64,000 nucleotides of DNA, from contig NZ_JWLK01000001.1 of NCBI RefSeq assembly GCF_000814005.1, positions 310,001 through 374,000 on the forward strand, written 5' to 3'. Under the pieces are notes generated by a model. It had not been told where the DNA came from, did not search any database, and saw only the letters and a list, made by a program, of their open reading frames with translations. The stretch comes from Ruegeria sp. ANG-S4 (GTDB lineage: Bacteria; Pseudomonadota; Alphaproteobacteria; Rhodobacterales; Rhodobacteraceae). Of this stretch, positions 1-10,409 are shown piece after piece (position 1 is the stretch's first letter; the number at the start of each line of letters is the position of its first letter). The translations under genes were made by a program, and so were the position numbers.

Positions 1-51
1 GAAAGGCACGGCCCATTGCACCGCATCAGGGAAACTCACGTTGTCAGTCAT
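1..51 (-). CDS. N-terminal fragment of an unidentified protein (runs off the window)
   Basis: The minus strand has an ATG at 51-49 that overlaps the TGA of the preceding gene (48-50) as ATGA, the usual sign of translational coupling. It opens 17 codons reading MTDNVSFPDAVQWAVPF, with no stop before the window edge. The hydrophobic end of the fragment hints at a membrane protein, but 17 residues do not allow identification. Support is the overlap geometry only. Confidence 0.4.
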   Translation of the reverse strand, partial: MTDNVSFPDAVQWAVPF

Positions 52-434
52 TCGGGATCCATCAGGTGTTGCCAGTGTCGACGTTCGGTTTCGTCCAGTC
101 GGATAATAGCGCGTGGTGTTCCGAACTCGTGGAACTGAACCTCGAACCCAACCGGATGCTCGATCCAGTCGAAATCCAGCAAGTGCCGGGCCACGGTATC
201 GGCGCCAAGAGACCAAAGAAGCCCGGCGCCAACGCCGGTTCTGACCAAAGCTGAATGACCGTCATTCGCAAGTGTAACGTCGATGATTTCGTCATCCGGA
301 AAATGCCGGATCCATTCGCTGCGGGCCTCGTCGGGCGTCATCCGACGCCTTCGGGATCTGCCAGTGAGATGCAGCAAAAGGGTGATCCCGGCAAGGCCGC
401 CGACAACCAGAACCAAGAGTATTTCAAGCGGCAT
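48..434 (-). CDS. Hypothetical single-pass membrane protein (128 aa)
   Basis: The protein starts with one hydrophobic segment (about residues 4-22) followed by a basic patch GRSRRRR, so the N-terminus anchors in the inner membrane and the remaining ~100 residues lie on the cytoplasmic side. The soluble part has mixed alpha/beta character (DEIIDVTLAND, ADTVARHLLDFDW) but no motif I recognise. A GGAGG ribosome site precedes the ATG. It is translationally coupled to the truncated gene at the window edge. Function unknown. Confidence 0.75.
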   Translation of the reverse strand: MPLEILLVLVVGGLAGITLLLHLTGRSRRRRMTPDEARSEWIRHFPDDEIIDVTLANDGHSALVRTGVGAGLLWSLGADTVARHLLDFDWIEHPVGFEVQFHEFGTPRAIIRLDETERRHWQHLMDPE

Positions 435-493
435 CCCACCCTCCTGCTTTCAACCTGCAAAGGAGGATTGCACCTGTCAAAGGTGGCGTGGCG

Positions 494-823
494 TCAGTTG
501 CGCTCTAGCCGATCAAGGATTTCATGCTGCACGACCCGCTGCACAAAAGGACCCAACCCTTCGGGCCCCGAACTGCGATCCTTCAGGTGAATGCAAATAT
601 CCGGTCGGCGTGCGGCGATGATCCCCACCATTTCGCCCCGAACAGTATCATCGAGTCCCGCGCCCATGATTGCGCAAGCGATACGGGGTTCGGCATCCAG
701 CTGTCGCCGAACCTCATCCTGATCGTGTGCGCCCAGCCATTGAATTGGCATATGGTCAAGCTGTTGTGCGACGTCGCCGATCACATTGGGCAGTTTCCCG
801 ATCAGCAGAACCACCGGCTTCAT
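494..823 (-). CDS. Hypothetical protein, response-regulator-like fold (109 aa)
   Basis: A 109-residue soluble protein beginning MKPVVLLIGKLPNVIGDVAQ. The alternation of hydrophobic strands (VVLLIG, IACAIMGAG, ICIHLK) with amphipathic helices looks like a flavodoxin/receiver type alpha/beta fold, but I see no convincing phospho-acceptor aspartate and invariant lysine, so it should not be called a response regulator. It lies just upstream, on the same strand, of the small membrane protein at 48-434, with a 59-nt gap. Function unknown. Confidence 0.65.
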   Translation of the reverse strand: MKPVVLLIGKLPNVIGDVAQQLDHMPIQWLGAHDQDEVRRQLDAEPRIACAIMGAGLDDTVRGEMVGIIAARRPDICIHLKDRSSGPEGLGPFVQRVVQHEILDRLERN

Positions 824-912
824 TGTATGTGTCCCCTCTGGTTAGCGCTAAAAAACGGCCCGATGAAGGCCGGTTCAAGACTACCACAAATCCGGTTGAG
901 CCGCCCGTACTG

Positions 913-1479
913 TTAGCTTTCGGCCCCAACCAAGGTCGAGATGATCGCTTTCGCGCTGTCCGAATTCCACTCGGCATCACCAATCAGCCGCGCGATTTCC
1001 TGACCTTCGGGGTTGAGGATAACGGTGATTGGCAAGGCCAGCACGCCAAATTCGCGGGCGGCAACCTGCTTGGGGTCTTGGTGGCGCGGCAAATTCTCGA
1101 TGCCGTTTTCGTCGAAGAATTTCTTGATTCCCGCCGGCGAGTTGCGCCCGGTTGCCAGCGTCAGAACCTGGAATTTGTCGCCACCGAATTCTTCCTGAAG
1201 CTCGGCAATCTGCGGCATTTCCTTCCGGCACGGCGCGCACCATGTCGCCCAGAAGTTTATCAGAACGAATTTTCCAGCATAATCTTCCAGCGTGCCGACC
1301 CCGCCATCATCTTCCAGCTGGAACTCGATCGTCTTGGCAGGTTTCGGCTCTTTATGCAGGATCAGGCGTTTCAGCGTTCCGTCACGCAGCGGCTCGAGGG
1401 TCTCGACATCCGCCGCGATTGCGGCGTTTGCACCCAGCGCAAGGGCCATATAAAGGGGGATCAGACGAAATAGGCGCAT
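913..1479 (-). CDS. tlpA: TlpA-family thiol:disulfide interchange protein
   Basis: A periplasmic thioredoxin-fold reductase of 188 aa. Residues 1-23 form a signal peptide or membrane anchor ([20 protein letters not shown]). The redox site is WCAPC with C81 and C84, followed by the typical [10 protein letters not shown] helix. TlpA/ResA proteins reduce periplasmic disulfides, classically for apocytochrome c and oxidase copper-site maturation; the exact client is not visible here. The reading frame stays open upstream to 1638, but that extension runs antisense through argH, so the start at 1479 with its signal peptide is preferred. It is divergent from argH, 21 nt apart. Confidence 0.9.
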   Translation of the reverse strand: MRLFRLIPLYMALALGANAAIAADVETLEPLRDGTLKRLILHKEPKPAKTIEFQLEDDGGVGTLEDYAGKFVLINFWATWCAPCRKEMPQIAELQEEFGGDKFQVLTLATGRNSPAGIKKFFDENGIENLPRHQDPKQVAAREFGVLALPITVILNPEGQEIARLIGDAEWNSDSAKAIISTLVGAES

Positions 1480-1500
1480 ATCAACTCCGGGTTCTCTTAC

Positions 1501-2888
<1,388 letters not shown>

Positions 2889-2889
<1 letters not shown>

Positions 2890-3071
2890 TGCGGATACGA
2901 CGCGTGGTGCTGTTGATGGCGGTTGGTGCAGCCTTGGCCGGCTGCGGTGCGGATGGCGAGCCCATTCAACCGACAATGAGCGCCAATGTTGGCGTCGGCA
3001 CCAGCGGCACCTACGGCGGCGTCGGGGTCGGCCTGCGCCGTGGCGGATTAGGCGTCTATCTGGGGCTGTAA
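2889..3071 (+). CDS. Small glycine-rich lipoprotein (60 aa)
   Basis: It starts at ATG 2889 inside the argH stop (TGATG). The N-terminus has arginines, a hydrophobic run and a lipobox LAGC at residues 17-20 (MRIRRVVLLMAVGAALAGCG), so a lipid-anchored protein of about 41 mature residues is predicted. The C-terminal half is almost only Gly/Val/Ser/Leu (VGVGTSGTYGGVGVGL). Coupling to argH argues it is translated. Function unknown. Confidence 0.75.
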
Positions 3072-3110
3072 ACTGAGTTGTCCGCGCGGTGTTTCTTTGA
3101 CGGGTGTTTG

Positions 3111-3260
3111 ATGAAAAGGGCTGGCCTCATTCTATGCCTCGCCGCGCTTGCGGCTTGTGAGCCAAGTCGTCCGTCGCAACCCACGTCAACGTCCGAACCC
3201 AGCGGCTCTGGTATTTCCGTTTCAGGATATGCGCGGGCCGGAGTTTCGACCACTTTCTGA
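3111..3260 (+). CDS. Very small lipoprotein (49 aa) between argH and lysA
   Basis: The start at ATG 3111 gives MKRAGLILCLAALAACEPS, a textbook lipoprotein signal with lipobox LAAC. The mature peptide is about 33 residues, Ser/Pro/Thr-rich. Small lipoproteins beside diaminopimelate-pathway genes are known (LptM/YifL next to dapF in Escherichia coli), but the LptM consensus after the cysteine is not obvious here, so that name is not assigned. A TTG at 3078 would give a longer product but lacks a signal-like N-terminus. Confidence 0.65.
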   Translation: MKRAGLILCLAALAACEPSRPSQPTSTSEPSGSGISVSGYARAGVSTTF

Positions 3261-3324
3261 ATGCCTGCACGTTTCCAGCGGAATCATTTGATCCACAGGG
3301 CGTTTTTGGTCTAAGCGCGCAGGC

Positions 3325-4590
3325 ATGGATCATTTTCTCTACCGCGACGGCGCGCTTTTCGCCGAGGATGTCCCGATCTCCGAAATCGCTGCCGCGGTCG
3401 GAACCCCGTTCTATGTCTATTCGACTGCCACCCTGCTGCGGCATTTCAAGCTGTTTGATGATGCGTTGGAGGGCACGGATCACCTCGTCTGTTACGCGAT
3501 GAAAGCCGCCAGCAATCAGGCGATCCTGAAGACTCTGGCCCAGGCTGGCGCGGGGATGGACGTGGTTTCGGGCGGGGAATACCTGCGGGCGAAGGCCGCA
3601 GGTGTGCCCGGAGACAAGATCGTGTTCTCGGGGGTCGGCAAGACGGCAGAGGAGATTCGCACCGCGCTGACCGGCGGCATTCGTCAATTCAACGTCGAAT
3701 CCGAGCCTGAGATGCAGGTGATCAGCGCCGTTGCACAGGAATTGGGCGTTATCGCGCCGATCACCGTTCGGGTGAACCCGGATGTGGATGCCAAGACCCA
3801 CGCCAAGATCGCCACGGGCAAGTCCGAAAACAAGTTCGGCATTCCGATCTCTCGCGCCTCCGAGGTTTATGCGCTTGCTGCCAGCCTGCCGGGGCTCGAG
3901 GTGATCGGGATCGATGTGCATATCGGCTCGCAACTGACCGAGCTGGACCCGTTTGAACTGGCCTACAATAAGGTCGCCGAACTGACCGAGCGTTTACGGG
4001 CCGAGGGTCATACGATCCGCCGTCTCGATCTGGGCGGTGGATTGGGCATTCCCTATACCCGGTCCAACGACGCGCCGCCCTTGCCTGTCGAATATGGCGC
4101 GATGATCAAGAAAACACTGGGTCATCTGGGGTGTGAGATCGAGATCGAGCCCGGTCGCCTGATCGCGGGCAACGCGGGCCTGATGGTGTCGAAGGTCATC
4201 TATGTCAAATCCGGCGAAGGCCGCGATTTCCTCATCCTCGACGGCGCGATGAACGACCTGATCCGCCCCGCGATGTACGAGGCGCATCATGACATCGTGG
4301 CGGTTGAAGAACCCGCCGCGGGGGTGGAACAACAACCTTATGATATCGTTGGGCCGGTCTGTGAATCCGGCGATACATTTGCCAAGCAGCGCAACATGCC
4401 GCCGCTGAAATCCGGCGATCTGATCGCCTTTCGCAGCGCAGGCGCTTATGGCGCGGTCATGTCCAGCGAATACAATACACGGCCTTTGATTCCCGAAGTC
4501 CTGGTGCACGGGGATCAATTTGCTGTAATTCGTGAACGCCCGAGCTTTGACGAAATCATAAACCGCGATACCATACCAGAGTGGCTTTGA
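3325..4590 (+). CDS. lysA: Diaminopimelate decarboxylase
   Basis: A 421-residue fold-type III PLP enzyme that decarboxylates meso-diaminopimelate to L-lysine in the cytosol. The PLP lysine is K60 in CYAMKAASN. Other family marks are HIGSQ (about 208-212), the glycine-rich GGGLGI loop, EPGRLIAGN, and the active-site CESGDTF near residue 350. Length is typical. It follows argH and two lipoprotein genes on the same strand and precedes a DUF4175 gene, a neighbourhood usual in Rhodobacteraceae. Confidence 0.97.
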   Translation: MDHFLYRDGALFAEDVPISEIAAAVGTPFYVYSTATLLRHFKLFDDALEGTDHLVCYAMKAASNQAILKTLAQAGAGMDVVSGGEYLRAKAAGVPGDKIVFSGVGKTAEEIRTALTGGIRQFNVESEPEMQVISAVAQELGVIAPITVRVNPDVDAKTHAKIATGKSENKFGIPISRASEVYALAASLPGLEVIGIDVHIGSQLTELDPFELAYNKVAELTERLRAEGHTIRRLDLGGGLGIPYTRSNDAPPLPVEYGAMIKKTLGHLGCEIEIEPGRLIAGNAGLMVSKVIYVKSGEGRDFLILDGAMNDLIRPAMYEAHHDIVAVEEPAAGVEQQPYDIVGPVCESGDTFAKQRNMPPLKSGDLIAFRSAGAYGAVMSSEYNTRPLIPEVLVHGDQFAVIRERPSFDEIINRDTIPEWL

Positions 4591-4626
4591 TGCGATAATC
4601 GCTCAGGCCCGTTCCGGAGGCCTGAA

Positions 4627-7170
4627 TTGACCTACAAACCGAACCTGCCTATTCCGCGACTTTCCGTATGGTTGACCCACGCGGGAATGCTGGCCGAGCA
4701 GGTATTACGTGCGTTCTGGCCTTTTTTTTCAATTTTGATGGTTGTTCTGGCGTCCCTGATGCTGGGTCTGCAGGATCTGGTCAGTGTCGAAACCGTCTGG
4801 ATTGTCGGTGCGGTCGCCTTGCTTTTGACATTGGGCGCAGTGGTTTTCGGCGCGCGCCGTTTCCACATGCCGACCCGGGCCGAGGCTTTGGTGCGATTGG
4901 ACGAAACCTTGCTGGGGCGTCCGATCCAGGCGTTGATGGACGATCAGGCGATTGGAGCGTTGGATGCCGACTCGGTGGCGTTGTGGCGGGCCCATCAATC
5001 GCGCATGGCGCAGCGGGCATCGCAGGCAAAACCGGCACGGCCCGATCTACGGCTGGCATCGCGGGACCCGTACGCGTTGCGATATGCGGCTATGCTGGCA
5101 TTGGTTGTTGCCGCTTTGTTCGGCTCGTTCTGGCGGATCGGGTCGGTTGCAGAGATGACACCGGGCGCCGCGGTCGCGGGTCAGGGACCGACTTGGGAGG
5201 GTTGGGTCGAGCCGCCACGATATACCGGTCTGCCAACGCTGTACCTGGCCGATCAAGAGGACCCGACGCTGTCCGTTCCGCAGGGAAGTCGCGTAACGCT
5301 TCGGTTTTATGGCGAGGTTGGAGCGCATACGTTGACCGAGACCACATCGGCCGCCGGAACGGAAACGGCAGGCGAGCCCGAGCAGGATTTTGTGGCAGAG
5401 CGCTCTGGTCAGGTGCGCATCGAGGGTCCCGCGGGACGTGAGTGGTCCATTGATGTTATCGAAGACACAGCGCCGCAGATAACTGTTGCCGGTCGCGCAA
5501 CATCCGAGGCCGGCGGCCAGATGAAACTGCCGTTCACGGCTAGCGACGACTACGGCGTTGTTTCCGGTTCTGCTGTTATTGAACTCGATCTGGCCGAGGT
5601 GGAACGGCGCTATGGTCTTGCCGTTGATCCCGAGCCACGCGAAGAGATCGAAGTTCAGTTACCGATGCCGATAACCGGAGATCGGTCAGAATTTACCGAA
5701 GACCTGATCGAAGATTTCTCGCAGCACCCATGGGCACATTTGCCCGTTACGATCACCCTGAGCGTCGTGGATGACGCAGACCAGCTGTCCACGTCGGAGC
5801 CGTTTCAAACGGCCCTGCCGGCGCGTCGTTTTTTTGACCCGCTTGCCGCGGCCGTGATTGAGCAGCGTCGAGATCTGTTGTGGGCGAAGGCGAATGCTGC
5901 ACGGGTCGCACAGATGTTGCGGGCGGTGTCGCACCGGCCCGAGGATTTGTTCCGTTCGGACACCGCTTATCTGCGTTTGCGGGTGCTCCTGCGAAGGTTG
6001 GAGACTTTTACACAGTATGATCTGAAACCGAAGCAGCAGGAAGAAATTGCGCAAGCGCTTTGGGATCTGGCTGTGCTGATCGAAGATGGCACATTGGCCG
6101 ACGCGTTGGAGCGTATGCGACGGGCGCAGGAACGCCTGACCGAAGCGATGCAGAACGGCGCAAGCGATGAAGAGATCGCCGAGTTGATGCAAGAGCTTCG
6201 CGAAGCAACGCAGGACTATCTGCGCCAGCTACAGCGCCTTGCACAGGAAAACGGGCAAGACGGCGACGGGCAACAAGGCCCGAACGGCGAGTCAATGCAG
6301 ATGACCCAGAACGATCTGCAACAGATGATGGATCGCATTCAGGAACTGATGGAACAGGGCCGCATGGCCGAGGCGCAGCAGGCGTTGGAAGAGTTTCAGC
6401 AGATGATGGAGAACATGCGCGTCACCCAAAGCCAGGGTCAGGGTGGCCAATCCGAAGGCCAGCAGGCCATGGAGGGTCTGGCCGAAACGCTGCGTGAACA
6501 ACAAGGCCTCAGCGATCAGGCGTTCCGCGACCTACAGGAACAGTTCAACCCCGGCGCTCAGGCGGGTGAAAGCCAGGGCAACGAAGGCCGCTCGGGCGGG
6601 CAGGGTCGCGGGCAAAGTCACGAAGGGCAGGGCGGTCAAGGACAGGGCCAGGATCCGGCAGGCGAAGGCCAGCAGGGTCAAGGATCACTCGCGGATCGTC
6701 AGCAGGCCCTGCGGGATGAGCTTGGTCGGCAACAACAGGGTCTTCCCGGTGCAGGCACACCGGAAGGCGACGCCGCACGCGATGCGCTGGATCGCGCGGG
6801 TCGCGCGATGGATGAAGCCGAAGACGCATTGCGCGGCGATGATCTGGCAGAAGCCATCGACCGGCAGTCCGAGGCGATGGAGGCGCTGCGTGAAGGCATG
6901 CGTTCGCTGGGCGAAGCTATGGCGCAAAACCAACAGAACCAACCGGGGCAGGGTGCGCAGGACGGCGACATGCAAGCCAACAGCCGCGATCCATTGGGAC
7001 GCAACCCGGGCGCAGCGGGGTCGATCTCGACCGAAGACAACTTGTTGCAGGGCGAAGACGTTTACCGGCGCGCGCGCGAATTGCTGGATGAAATTCGTCG
7101 GCGGACTGGAGAGTCAGACCGTCCGCAGATCGAACTTGAGTATCTCAAAAGACTGTTGGAGCGGTTCTGA
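4627..7170 (+). CDS. TIGR02302/DUF4175 family membrane protein (847 aa)
   Basis: The TTG start at 4627 follows a strong GGAGG (4616-4620) at the right spacing; no better ATG exists. Two hydrophobic segments near residues 28-75 and a third near 150-170 anchor the protein, and a large, probably periplasmic, part follows. Residues about 540-800 are extraordinarily rich in Gln, Gly, Met and Glu (GQGGQGQGQDPAGEGQQGQ type), with coiled-coil-like helices (MMDRIQELMEQGRMAEAQQ). The family is alphaproteobacterial and has no established function; DUF4175 is the Pfam name. The C-terminus regains an ordered helix (EDVYRRARELLDEIRRR). Confidence 0.9.
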   Translation: MTYKPNLPIPRLSVWLTHAGMLAEQVLRAFWPFFSILMVVLASLMLGLQDLVSVETVWIVGAVALLLTLGAVVFGARRFHMPTRAEALVRLDETLLGRPIQALMDDQAIGALDADSVALWRAHQSRMAQRASQAKPARPDLRLASRDPYALRYAAMLALVVAALFGSFWRIGSVAEMTPGAAVAGQGPTWEGWVEPPRYTGLPTLYLADQEDPTLSVPQGSRVTLRFYGEVGAHTLTETTSAAGTETAGEPEQDFVAERSGQVRIEGPAGREWSIDVIEDTAPQITVAGRATSEAGGQMKLPFTASDDYGVVSGSAVIELDLAEVERRYGLAVDPEPREEIEVQLPMPITGDRSEFTEDLIEDFSQHPWAHLPVTITLSVVDDADQLSTSEPFQTALPARRFFDPLAAAVIEQRRDLLWAKANAARVAQMLRAVSHRPEDLFRSDTAYLRLRVLLRRLETFTQYDLKPKQQEEIAQALWDLAVLIEDGTLADALERMRRAQERLTEAMQNGASDEEIAELMQELREATQDYLRQLQRLAQENGQDGDGQQGPNGESMQMTQNDLQQMMDRIQELMEQGRMAEAQQALEEFQQMMENMRVTQSQGQGGQSEGQQAMEGLAETLREQQGLSDQAFRDLQEQFNPGAQAGESQGNEGRSGGQGRGQSHEGQGGQGQGQDPAGEGQQGQGSLADRQQALRDELGRQQQGLPGAGTPEGDAARDALDRAGRAMDEAEDALRGDDLAEAIDRQSEAMEALREGMRSLGEAMAQNQQNQPGQGAQDGDMQANSRDPLGRNPGAAGSISTEDNLLQGEDVYRRARELLDEIRRRTGESDRPQIELEYLKRLLERF

Positions 7171-7177
7171 TCCGACA

Positions 7178-7200
7178 GGCGCAAACCCTAGTTTTGCGCC
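7178..7200. terminator. Hairpin between convergent genes, possible bidirectional terminator
   Basis: GGCGCAAA (7178-7185) and TTTGCGCC (7193-7200) form a perfect 8-bp stem with a 7-nt loop, immediately after the DUF4175 stop and reaching into the last codons of the convergent zinc-ribbon gene. There is no good T-tract on either side, so intrinsic termination is only possible, not certain. Confidence 0.45.
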
Positions 7201-7916
7201 GCGCCACCTGTTTGGGCCTCAAGCCACAGGCGGGCTTGATCAACAAATGACACGTAGGACTTCAACACCGGGTCAGCTTGCGGCACAGCCTCGCTGATTT
7301 GCGTGGCATTGCTGTATACCAAAAGCAGCACAACACCGATAATCAGGATCAACGCAAATCCCCGCAAGAAGCCGCCCGATTTCCGCGGTGCTTCAGCAGT
7401 TTCATCGGCGCTGTCATCGCTCTTTAAGCCGGTATTGATGGTTTCGACATCTGGCAGAGCGTCTTTTTGTCCGGCATCGGATGCCGTTGCGGTCGCTGCC
7501 GGGCGTTTCGGCTCGACCTTTTTCTCGGGCGGTTGATCCAGCGCAAGATCAGGTTGGCTTTCCAGACTGGTGGTGCCTTCCTGAGCGCGCAATTCGGCCT
7601 CGCGCGCGGCTTCCTCCTGAAGGATGCTTGCAACGGCGGGATCCACATTCCCGGTATCTGCCTCGGCCTTTTCCGGTTCCTTGGTATCCTCGACCGGCTC
7701 GTTTGGCGTCTCGGCGGGCTGTTCGGGTTCGTCGGTCGGCGGGGGTGTATCATCGTCTGTCTTGACAGGCTCGGCCTGATCCGTCTGCGGCTCGGGGTGC
7801 TTTGGCTGGAACCAGGTATGTTCACAATTCGAGCATTGGACATCCCGTCCACTTTCGGGAATGACGTCGTCCGGCACTTCGTACTGAGCGCTGCATTTCG
7901 GACATGTGAGTCGCAT
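7188..7916 (-). CDS. MJ0042-type zinc-ribbon membrane protein
   Basis: Residues 1-35 are a four-cysteine zinc ribbon (C5, C8, C28, C31: CPKC...CSNC), the MJ0042/zinc_ribbon_5 type found at the N-terminus of many alphaproteobacterial proteins. Residues ~45-180 are low-complexity, rich in Pro, Glu, Asp, Thr and Lys, and probably disordered. One transmembrane helix (ALILIIGVVLLLVY) lies near residues 190-205, followed by a ~37-residue tail. The gene is divergent from ftsE, a neighbour arrangement I recall in related genomes; a link to cell division is context only. Confidence 0.85.
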   Translation of the reverse strand: MRLTCPKCSAQYEVPDDVIPESGRDVQCSNCEHTWFQPKHPEPQTDQAEPVKTDDDTPPPTDEPEQPAETPNEPVEDTKEPEKAEADTGNVDPAVASILQEEAAREAELRAQEGTTSLESQPDLALDQPPEKKVEPKRPAATATASDAGQKDALPDVETINTGLKSDDSADETAEAPRKSGGFLRGFALILIIGVVLLLVYSNATQISEAVPQADPVLKSYVSFVDQARLWLEAQTGGAAQN

Positions 7917-8095
7917 ACTGCCTCCTGGCCTGACTGCTGGCCTGATATGTTTTCTTGGGATGATATTCCGTTAAGCCCCAACAGCAAAGCGTGTTTTCAG
8001 CCTCACGGGCCAAGTGTCGCCAATTGGCCCCTTCGCAGGCATTGAAACTATCGCCACGCTCGGGCAAGACAGGCTGTATAACAAAGGGGACAGGC

Positions 8096-8773
8096 GTGAT
8101 CGAGCTGGAAAGTGTCAGCTACAGCTATGGCGGCGGCGAACTGCTGAGCGATGTGTCGCTCCAACTGCAGTCGGGGTCGTTTCACTTTTTGACCGGACCT
8201 TCGGGAGCGGGAAAAACAACGTTTCTGAAACTTTGCTACGGTGCGTTGTTGCCGACCTCTGGGCGGCTCAGCGCATTTGACGAAGACATTTCAAGCCTCG
8301 ACCGCGATCAGATGGCCGTGCTGCGCCGTCGGATCGGTATGGTCCATCAGGACTGTCGATTTCTGGATCACATGACGCTGGCCGAGAACGTGGCGCTGCC
8401 GCTCATGGTGTCAGGACGCGTGGCCGGGGCGGAACAGGACAATCTGACCGAGCTTTTGAACTGGGTCGGATTGGGCGCACGCCTGGGTGCGTATCCGCCA
8501 GAACTGTCGGGTGGGGAACGGCAGCGCGCCGCTTTGGCACGGGCGGTGATCCTGTCACCGGATATCGTTCTGGCGGACGAACCTACCGGCAATGTAGATT
8601 GGGAGATGTCGCAACGCTTGCTGCGCCTGCTGATCGAGTTGAACCGGATGGGCAAGACCGTTCTGATTGCAACGCATGACCTTAGCCTGATCCGCGCAGC
8701 CAAAAGCCAAGTACAGGCGCGCGTGCTTCGGATTTCCCAGCGCAGGTTGCAACTGGCGGGAGCGGATTTATGA
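8096..8773 (+). CDS. ftsE: Cell division ATP-binding protein FtsE
   Basis: The ABC ATPase of the FtsEX complex, which works at the division septum to control peptidoglycan hydrolysis. Walker A GPSGAGKT is at residues 34-41, the signature LSGGERQRAALARA and Walker B IVLADEPTGN follow. The start is GTG 8096, chosen because GGGGA lies six bases upstream and the protein then begins VIELESVSYSY as FtsE should; upstream in-frame sequence looks non-coding. The product is 225 aa, normal. It overlaps ftsX by four bases (ATGA). Confidence 0.95.
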   Translation: MIELESVSYSYGGGELLSDVSLQLQSGSFHFLTGPSGAGKTTFLKLCYGALLPTSGRLSAFDEDISSLDRDQMAVLRRRIGMVHQDCRFLDHMTLAENVALPLMVSGRVAGAEQDNLTELLNWVGLGARLGAYPPELSGGERQRAALARAVILSPDIVLADEPTGNVDWEMSQRLLRLLIELNRMGKTVLIATHDLSLIRAAKSQVQARVLRISQRRLQLAGADL

Positions 8774-9669
8774 GCGGCGATGATTTCCGCAACCTGCTGC
8801 GCCGGGATCGCCGTGCCGACCGGGTTGTTCCACCCACAGGTTTCACGGCCCATCTGACCCTGTTTGTGTCGGGGGCGATGGCATTTCTGGCCGTCTTTGC
8901 GCTTGCACTGTCGCTTGCGTCCGGGCGGTTGGCGGATCGTTGGGCTTCGGAACTGGCCGGGGCCGCGACGTTGCGGATTAATGCCCCGGCGGATCAACTT
9001 GCTGCACAGACCGAAGCGGCGTTGACCGTTTTGCAGCAGACACCCGGTGTCGCGTCTGCCCGCGCGCTGACAACCGAAGAGCAGGCGGCCTTGTTGTCCC
9101 CTTGGTTTGGGCCCGATCTGCCGCTGGATACGCTGCCGATCCCGCAATTGATTGAAATAACTGAAGGCGAGCCCGGGCTGGATGCCGCCGGCTTGCGCCT
9201 GCGTTTGGGTGCCGAGGTGCCGGGCGCCGTTCTGGACGACCATTCGCGCTGGCGCGAACCACTCGTGACAGCGGCGAACTCGCTCAGGCGTCTTGGCTGG
9301 ATATCCATCATTTTGATCGGTGGAGCAACGGCGGCGATGATAACACTTGCAGCAAACGCCTCGCTGGCGGCAAATGCCCAGATCATCGAGGTTCTGCGGC
9401 AGGTTGGGGCCAAAGACCGTTTTATCGCGGGCGCTTTCGTTCGGCGTTTTACCTTCCGCGCGCTTTTTGGTGCGGCAGTCGGTACCCTGCTGGGCATGAG
9501 CGGCGTTCTATTGCTGCCGGAGGCGTCAGAAGAGGGCGGTTTTCTGACCGGTCTTGGGTTTGAGGGCATCGGATGGCTGTTGCCTGTCTTCATCCCTCTG
9601 CTGGGGGCTTGCGTTGCGTTTGTTGCCACGTGGTCTGCCGCACGGCGCAAGTTGAAGGAGCTTTCTTAA
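8770..9669 (+). CDS. ftsX: Cell division protein FtsX
   Basis: The membrane partner of FtsE, 299 aa. One transmembrane helix near residues 30-52, a periplasmic domain (~55-170), then three helices (about 175-200, 225-250, 262-290). Between helices 2 and 3 the VLRQVGAKDRFIAGAFVRRF segment matches the cytoplasmic loop of FtsX/MacB permeases. The stop TAA overlaps the plsC ATG by one base, so ftsE-ftsX-plsC are co-translated. Confidence 0.93.
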   Translation: MSGDDFRNLLRRDRRADRVVPPTGFTAHLTLFVSGAMAFLAVFALALSLASGRLADRWASELAGAATLRINAPADQLAAQTEAALTVLQQTPGVASARALTTEEQAALLSPWFGPDLPLDTLPIPQLIEITEGEPGLDAAGLRLRLGAEVPGAVLDDHSRWREPLVTAANSLRRLGWISIILIGGATAAMITLAANASLAANAQIIEVLRQVGAKDRFIAGAFVRRFTFRALFGAAVGTLLGMSGVLLLPEASEEGGFLTGLGFEGIGWLLPVFIPLLGACVAFVATWSAARRKLKELS

Positions 9670-10409
9670 TGTCCAAGGCGGTTCAATGGCTGCGCTCTTT
9701 GATCTTCATGGTAACGATCTATGCCTGGATGCTGTTTCTGGGCATCGTCTTCGCCCCATACGCGTTGTTCTCGAAACGCGGTGCGTTGCGGGCATGCAAG
9801 ACCTATGCCCGCAGCACCATTTGGTTGGCAAGCTGGATGGTAGGTATCCGGTGCGAGGTGCGCGGCGCAGTTCCGACTGACGAGGTTGTCGTCGGCGCAA
9901 AGCACCAGTCGTTTCTGGACATCATCATGATTTTCGACGCCGTTCCGCATGGAAAATTCATCATGAAGCGCGAATTGTTGTGGACGCCGATCATCGGCCT
10001 TTATGCGCGCAGATTGGGCTGCATTCCAGTCAATCGCGGCAAAAAGGGTGCTGCGGTCGCCAAAATGGTCAAGGATGTGGCCAAAGAGTTCAGCGAACCC
10101 GGGCAACTGGTTATTTACCCGCAGGGCACCCGCGTCGCGCCGGGCGTTCAAAGGCCATATAAAGTCGGTACTGCGGTCCTTTATGAAGGACTCGGCTTTC
10201 CCTGTATTCCTGCGGCGACGAATGCTGGCGTATTTTGGCCAAGATCCGGCATATTGCGTAAACCCGGCTTGGCGATCGTCGATTTTCTGGATCCGATCGA
10301 GCCCGGTGTTTCACGCACGGACTTTTTGGCCCGGTTGGAAAACGTGATCGAGACGCGCTCGGACACACTGATGCGAGAAGTGGGGTTTGATCCGGATGGA
10401 GTTCATTGA
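9669..10409 (+). CDS. plsC: 1-acyl-sn-glycerol-3-phosphate acyltransferase
   Basis: A 246-aa membrane-bound acyltransferase that converts lysophosphatidate to phosphatidate. An N-terminal hydrophobic segment (about 10-35) precedes acyltransferase motif I HQSFLD and the substrate-binding motif YPQGTR (around residue 150). The start at ATG 9669 sits in the ftsX stop (TAATG). A second glycerol-phosphate acyltransferase of a different (PlsB-like) type lies at 35393-36775, so the two probably serve different steps or substrates. Confidence 0.92.
   Translation: MSKAVQWLRSLIFMVTIYAWMLFLGIVFAPYALFSKRGALRACKTYARSTIWLASWMVGIRCEVRGAVPTDEVVVGAKHQSFLDIIMIFDAVPHGKFIMKRELLWTPIIGLYARRLGCIPVNRGKKGAAVAKMVKDVAKEFSEPGQLVIYPQGTRVAPGVQRPYKVGTAVLYEGLGFPCIPAATNAGVFWPRSGILRKPGLAIVDFLDPIEPGVSRTDFLARLENVIETRSDTLMREVGFDPDGVH

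Noticed and set aside
3127..3933. 268-codon minus-strand open frame
   Set aside because: Antisense to lysA and the small lipoprotein; no protein-like features.
6443..7297. 284-codon plus-strand frame over the DUF4175 gene end
   Set aside because: Highly basic, low-complexity translation of the Gln/Gly-rich repeat in another frame, extending into the convergent gene.
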